Positions 62,334-64,000 of a stretch of 64,000 nucleotides of DNA are shown piece after piece; position 1 is the stretch's first letter, and every line of letters starts with the position of its first letter. The translations under genes were made by a program, and so were the position numbers. Below the pieces are notes generated by a model. That model worked only from the letters and a program-made list of their open reading frames with translations. It ran no database searches and had not been told where the DNA came from. This stretch comes from Ensifer adhaerens (GTDB lineage: Bacteria > Pseudomonadota > Alphaproteobacteria > Rhizobiales > Rhizobiaceae): positions 744,001 through 808,000 of the forward strand of contig NZ_CP015882.1 of NCBI RefSeq assembly GCF_000697965.2, in the 5' to 3' direction.

Positions 62334-64000
62334 TGCGCGCTGCCCTTGGCCATCCGTGCCGCCTCCGCAAGCGAGCCGGCCGTGATTTCTCCGACGAGGC
62401 GCGTACCGGGGGCCTCCTCTTTGCTGCGGTTGAAGAAGATCATAGTCGGCGGGCCAACGACGGCAAGTGATCGCATCAGTGCGCCATTCTCCGCATCGAG
62501 GGTGCTGACGTCGAGGCTGACCAAGCGGATCCCGTCAAGGCTCGCCGCGACATCAGGCTTTGTCAGAACGGACCGCTCGATCGTGCGGCAGGTGACGCAC
62601 CAGCCAGCGGTGACATAGACGAGGGTGGGTTGCCTCCCGGAGGCTGCGGTGTCGAGAAGGCGGGAGAGTGCGCCGGCCGAGCCGACCTTGGCAAAATCCG
62701 ACTTCTGGATGGCGGCTGTTTGGTCAACACTCGCCGCCCTCTTGAGCGGGCCGAGCGGAGTGAGCGGATCGCTGGCTCCAAGGCCGAAGCCCACCAGCAG
62801 CAGACTACCCCAAATGAGCGAGACGACGGCGGTCAAGCGCGTCAGTACGCCGTAGCCGCCTGTGGACCGCAGCCCGTCGGGAGCGACCGCGTAGATGCCG
62901 AAGGCAAGGGAAAACACGGCCCAGGGCAGGAGGACGAAGCGCTCCGGCACAAGCGGCGTCGCAAGCCAAATCGCCGTTCCCAGGAATGCGAAGCCGAAGA
63001 CGTGCCGGACACGTTCCATCCACGCGCCGGCGCGTGGAAGCGCCTTGCCGCCGATTGTCGCCATGATGATGAGCGGGATGCCCTTGCCAAGGCCAAGGGC
63101 GAAAAGGGCGAGTGCGCCGACCGCAATGTCACCGGTCCGGGCGATGTAGAGGAGGGCGCCGGCAAGCGGCGCGGTTACGCAGGGGCCGATGAGGAAGGCG
63201 GAGGAAAGACCGAGCAGGGCGGCGGCGGCGACCGAGCCGCCCTTCTGCCGGCCGCCGCTCAGGCGGTTGCCGATCACTGCCGGCAGCTTGATGTGGAAGA
63301 GCCCGAAGCTGGAGAGCGCCAGCAGGACGAACAGTGCCGCGACCACGCCGACAGCGACGGGCGATTGCATCACGATCTGCAGGTTTTGCCCCGACCAAGC
63401 GGCCACGATGCCAAGGAGACCGAAGGCGGACGCAAGGGCCAGCACATAAGCGGAGGCGAGCATGAAACCGCGTCGTGCCGTCAGCCCCTCTCCCTCGCGC
63501 GTGAGCATGGCCGCGACGATCGGATACATCGGGAAAACGCAGGGCGTGAAGGCGAGCAGCAGTCCGAAGCCGAGGAAGCCTGCAAGAAGCAGCGCAAACC
63601 CGCCACCGGTCATGAGCCGGTCGACCGCCGTTTCTCCGCCGTCAGCTGCGATGGAAAAACCTGTGTCCGGCGCTTCCACGGGCCGTGCGTCCTTGGCAGG
63701 CGCAAAGGCAAAACCACCGACCGGTTTGCTGATGGTCATCGCGGCGGTATCGATCGTCCGCGTTGTCGGCGGATAACAAAGCCCGCCATCCTGGCAGCCC
63801 TGATAGGTGAGGCGAATGAGCGGAGGCGCATTCGCGATCCGGGCCGAAGCCTTTTGGTAATAGACCTCGGTTGTGCCGAAGCCCGGATCGTCCTTGACTG
63901 TCCCCGGTTCGGTTTGCAGGGTGATCGGCCGGTTACCCTCATCTTCTGCTGCCAGGAAGTCCCTGTAGAGATAGTAGCCGTCAGCAATCGTCCATGTGAT
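62330..64000 (-). CDS. dsbD: Thiol:disulfide interchange protein DsbD (5' end beyond window)
   Basis: The frame is open from the stop at 62330 to the right edge, so at least 556 residues are present and the N-terminus is missing. The N-terminal domain has its cysteine pair in LTYQGCQDGGLCYPP, upstream of the ATG at 63739, so that ATG is internal. The membrane domain carries cysteines in LLAFTPCVFPMYPIV and LIGPCVTAPLAGALL with about eight helices, and the C-terminal thioredoxin domain has CVTC in VTAGWCVTCRTIERSVL. It moves electrons from cytoplasmic thioredoxin to periplasmic partners, here probably the TlpA fusion and DsbA-like protein. A ScsB-type role in copper tolerance is an alternative, but the N-terminal domain looks like ordinary DsbD. 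Confidence 0.92.
   Translation of the reverse strand: MTWTIADGYYLYRDFLAAEDEGNRPITLQTEPGTVKDDPGFGTTEVYYQKASARIANAPPLIRLTYQGCQDGGLCYPPTTRTIDTAAMTISKPVGGFAFAPAKDARPVEAPDTGFSIAADGGETAVDRLMTGGGFALLLAGFLGFGLLLAFTPCVFPMYPIVAAMLTREGEGLTARRGFMLASAYVLALASAFGLLGIVAAWSGQNLQIVMQSPVAVGVVAALFVLLALSSFGLFHIKLPAVIGNRLSGGRQKGGSVAAAALLGLSSAFLIGPCVTAPLAGALLYIARTGDIAVGALALFALGLGKGIPLIIMATIGGKALPRAGAWMERVRHVFGFAFLGTAIWLATPLVPERFVLLPWAVFSLAFGIYAVAPDGLRSTGGYGVLTRLTAVVSLIWGSLLLVGFGLGASDPLTPLGPLKRAASVDQTAAIQKSDFAKVGSAGALSRLLDTAASGRQPTLVYVTAGWCVTCRTIERSVLTKPDVAASLDGIRLVSLDVSTLDAENGALMRSLAVVGPPTMIFFNRSKEEAPGTRLVGEITAGSLAEAARMAKGSAQ

Noticed and set aside
60791..64000. Reading the dsbD/TlpA/DsbA operon as scsBCD (copper tolerance)
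   Set aside because: The visible N-terminal domain of the DsbD protein has the ordinary cysteine pair and fold signature of DsbD, and the TlpA protein carries an Lgt-like domain not known from ScsD. Kept as an alternative only.

Overview
The window reads as a GC-rich alphaproteobacterial replicon of the Rhizobiaceae, most likely Sinorhizobium/Ensifer or a close relative. The evidence is a SyrB-type regulator, a complete ehuABCD-eutABCDE ectoine locus with its enuR and doeX/doeC/doeD partners, and a PhnW/PhnA/PhnY 2-aminoethylphosphonate set whose active-site numbering matches the characterised S. meliloti enzymes (D29 and T68 in PhnA, C291 in PhnY). In S. meliloti both loci lie on pSymB, so a chromid or megaplasmid of that kind is likely; that is inference. 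The content is almost entirely catabolic: four ABC importers, each next to matching enzymes and a dedicated regulator.

Layout. 1-6843: an MscS-type channel with a DUF2721 partner, then an envelope operon (DUF2092, a small secreted protein, DUF1254/DUF1214) divergent from an AraC regulator. 6980-7385: a Tn3-family transposase remnant broken by several frameshifts, running directly into a GAF-PAS-HWE histidine kinase and its single-domain response regulator (7403-9252). 9568-10738: two SyrB-like proteins in tandem. 11013-24240: ectoine/hydroxyectoine import and degradation to aspartate. 24333-35183: a uronate-oligosaccharide locus (LacI regulator, GH88 unsaturated glucuronyl hydrolase, ABC importer, DUF2264 protein, KduI, KduD). 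35211-46569: a 2-aminoethylphosphonate island (LysR regulator, Na/Pi cotransporter, phnW, phnA, phnY, ABC importer). 46643-51205: GlxA-type and DeoR regulators and a dimethylglycine dehydrogenase-like flavoprotein. 51260-60198: LysR regulator, amidohydrolase, dipeptide-type ABC importer and a class I glutamine amidotransferase-like hydrolase. 60332-64000: a small conserved protein and a thiol-disulfide operon (DsbD, an Lgt-like/TlpA fusion, DsbA), with DsbD leaving the right edge.

Non-coding signals worth attention. Two near-identical cis-elements (ACGAT direct repeats 21 bp apart) sit exactly 88 nt upstream of the start codons of both the Na/Pi cotransporter and phnW; they are good candidates for the LysR operator of the phosphonate island. 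All four substrate-binding-protein genes of the ABC importers are followed immediately by a GC-rich hairpin before the next gene. Two convincing intrinsic terminators lie at 41938 and 46591.

I saw no rRNA, tRNA, CRISPR array or intact insertion sequence. No wholly new multi-gene system is evident. The least explained parts are the DUF1254/DUF2092 operon, the DUF2264 uronate locus, the amidohydrolase-dipeptide importer locus, the Lgt-like/TlpA fusion that has lost the Lgt catalytic histidine, and the placement of a phosphate transporter inside a phosphonate-degradation island.
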